Assembly (NCBI RefSeq): GCF_024708915.1
Contig: NZ_JANJXQ010000155.1
Location: forward strand, 1-13,840
Direction: 5' to 3'
Length of the DNA stretch: 13,840 bases
Origin: Thiobacillus sp.
Lineage (GTDB): Bacteria; Pseudomonadota; Gammaproteobacteria; Burkholderiales; Thiobacillaceae
The translations under genes and the position numbers were made by a program. The notes beneath the pieces are model-generated. The model was not told the DNA's origin. It saw only the letters and a list, made by a program, of their open reading frames with translations, and searched no databases. Below, piece by piece: positions 13,215-13,840 of the stretch (positions are counted from its first letter, which is position 1; each line of letters opens with the position of its first letter).

Positions 13215-13772
13215 ATGGATACCATCAACCTCACCCACCATTTCCTGATCGCCATGCCGGGCATGGCCGATCCCAATTTCAACGGCACGCTGACCTATAT
13301 CTGCGACCACAGCGAGCAGGGCGCGCTGGGCGTGGTGGTCAACCGGCCGATCGAACTGGACTTGTCGACCCTGTTCGAACAAATCGGGCTATCCCTACCG
13401 CAACGCCTGCACGGCAACACGGTTTATTTCGGCGGCCCGGTGCAGACCGAACGCGGTTTTGTGCTGCACACGCCGCCGCTCACCTTCAGCTCCACCCTCA
13501 CCGTCAACGACGCCGTCAGCCTCACTTCCTCGAAGGATGTGCTGGAAGCGGTGAGCCAGGACGCGGGGCCGGAAAAATTCATGGTGTCGCTGGGCTATGC
13601 GGGCTGGTCGGCCGGCCAGCTGGAAGACGAAATCAAGCAGAATGCCTGGCTTTCGGTGGCCGCCGACCCGCAGGTGATTTTCGACCTGGCACCCGAAGCA
13701 CGCCTGCCCGCCGCGATGCGGATCCTCGGCATCGACTTCGCCCGCCTCTCCGAAGAAGCCGGGCACGCTTGA
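13215..13772 (+). CDS. yqgE: YqgE/AlgH family protein (UPF0301)
   Basis: A 185-residue member of the YqgE/AlgH (UPF0301) family. The N-terminus [21 protein letters not shown] is the family signature, followed by [19 protein letters not shown]. The middle has [16 protein letters not shown] and the C-terminal half has [21 protein letters not shown], all expected in this order and at normal length. The molecular role is not settled; in Pseudomonas the homologue AlgH affects alginate production. The ATG has a strong GGGAGGG ribosome site 5 nt upstream. The stop overlaps the next gene, ruvX, which commonly follows yqgE in proteobacteria. Confidence 0.95.
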   Translation: MDTINLTHHFLIAMPGMADPNFNGTLTYICDHSEQGALGVVVNRPIELDLSTLFEQIGLSLPQRLHGNTVYFGGPVQTERGFVLHTPPLTFSSTLTVNDAVSLTSSKDVLEAVSQDAGPEKFMVSLGYAGWSAGQLEDEIKQNAWLSVAADPQVIFDLAPEARLPAAMRILGIDFARLSEEAGHA

Positions 13773-13840
13773 GCTTCGCGGAAACCCATGGCAGCGTGCT
13801 GGCCTTCGATCTTGGCCTGAAGCGCACCGGCGTGGCGTCG
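13769..13840 (+). CDS. ruvX: RuvX/YqgF-type Holliday-junction resolvase-like protein, N-terminal part
   Basis: The first 24 codons of a gene cut by the window end. The frame [16 protein letters not shown] matches the N-terminal nuclease signature (hhaFDhGxKRhGVA) of the RNase H-fold RuvX/YqgF family, which includes the catalytic Asp and acts in nucleic-acid processing, in E. coli on rRNA maturation. The best start is TTG at 13769, overlapping the yqgE stop as TTGA and leaving the usual 11-12 residues before the signature. A GTG at 13796 is an alternative. The ATG at 13788 is out of frame. The yqgE-ruvX order supports the call. Confidence 0.85.
   Translation, partial: MSFAETHGSVLAFDLGLKRTGVAS

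Overview
The window is high-GC DNA that reads like a chromosome segment of a betaproteobacterium. The gene set (Mpl, YqgE-RuvX, a class I fructose-1,6-bisphosphatase, a SoxW-like thioredoxin end, cyanase) would suit a chemolithoautotroph of the Thiobacillus type. That placement is inferred from gene content and codon bias; nothing here proves the genus. I found no tRNA, rRNA, CRISPR array, transposase, integrase or phage module.

Left part (1-4238, all plus strand). It opens with the 3' end of a thioredoxin-fold protein. A two-component pair follows: a LuxR-type response regulator overlapping by 4 nt a membrane hybrid histidine kinase. Then comes mpl, the peptidoglycan-recycling ligase. The 317-bp gap after mpl (4239-4555) holds no gene but four symmetric elements: a hairpin just after mpl, a REP-like inverted repeat, a perfect 18-bp palindrome and a GC-rich inverted repeat behind cynS.

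Middle part (4556-5622). Cyanase (cynS) is on the minus strand. It is preceded, and probably translationally coupled, by a 33-codon ORF with a good ribosome binding site that I do not recognise. A DUF302 protein diverges on the plus strand. The shared upstream region carries a tandem 8-bp repeat.

Right-centre (5702-10305, plus strand). A YqiA-type esterase, an RNase II-family exoribonuclease and a TonB-family protein lie close together, the last with its own good sigma70-type promoter. The class I FBPase follows, with a 16-bp palindrome inside its promoter, and ends at a strong bidirectional terminator.

Right part (10388-12903, minus strand; 13215-13840, plus strand). A small coiled-coil membrane protein and a large MASE3-like/GGDEF/EAL cyclic-di-GMP enzyme lie on the minus strand, separated by a perfect 13-bp-stem hairpin. 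A 311-bp divergent gap leads to yqgE (algH family), whose stop overlaps the start of ruvX, which runs off the window.

Most of the window is ordinary housekeeping and signalling DNA. The parts that merit attention are small and non-canonical: the peptide ORF before cynS, the fbp operator-like palindrome, the palindromes after mpl, the hairpins around the small membrane protein, and a likely leaderless start for the esterase. I did not find a clear new multi-gene system.
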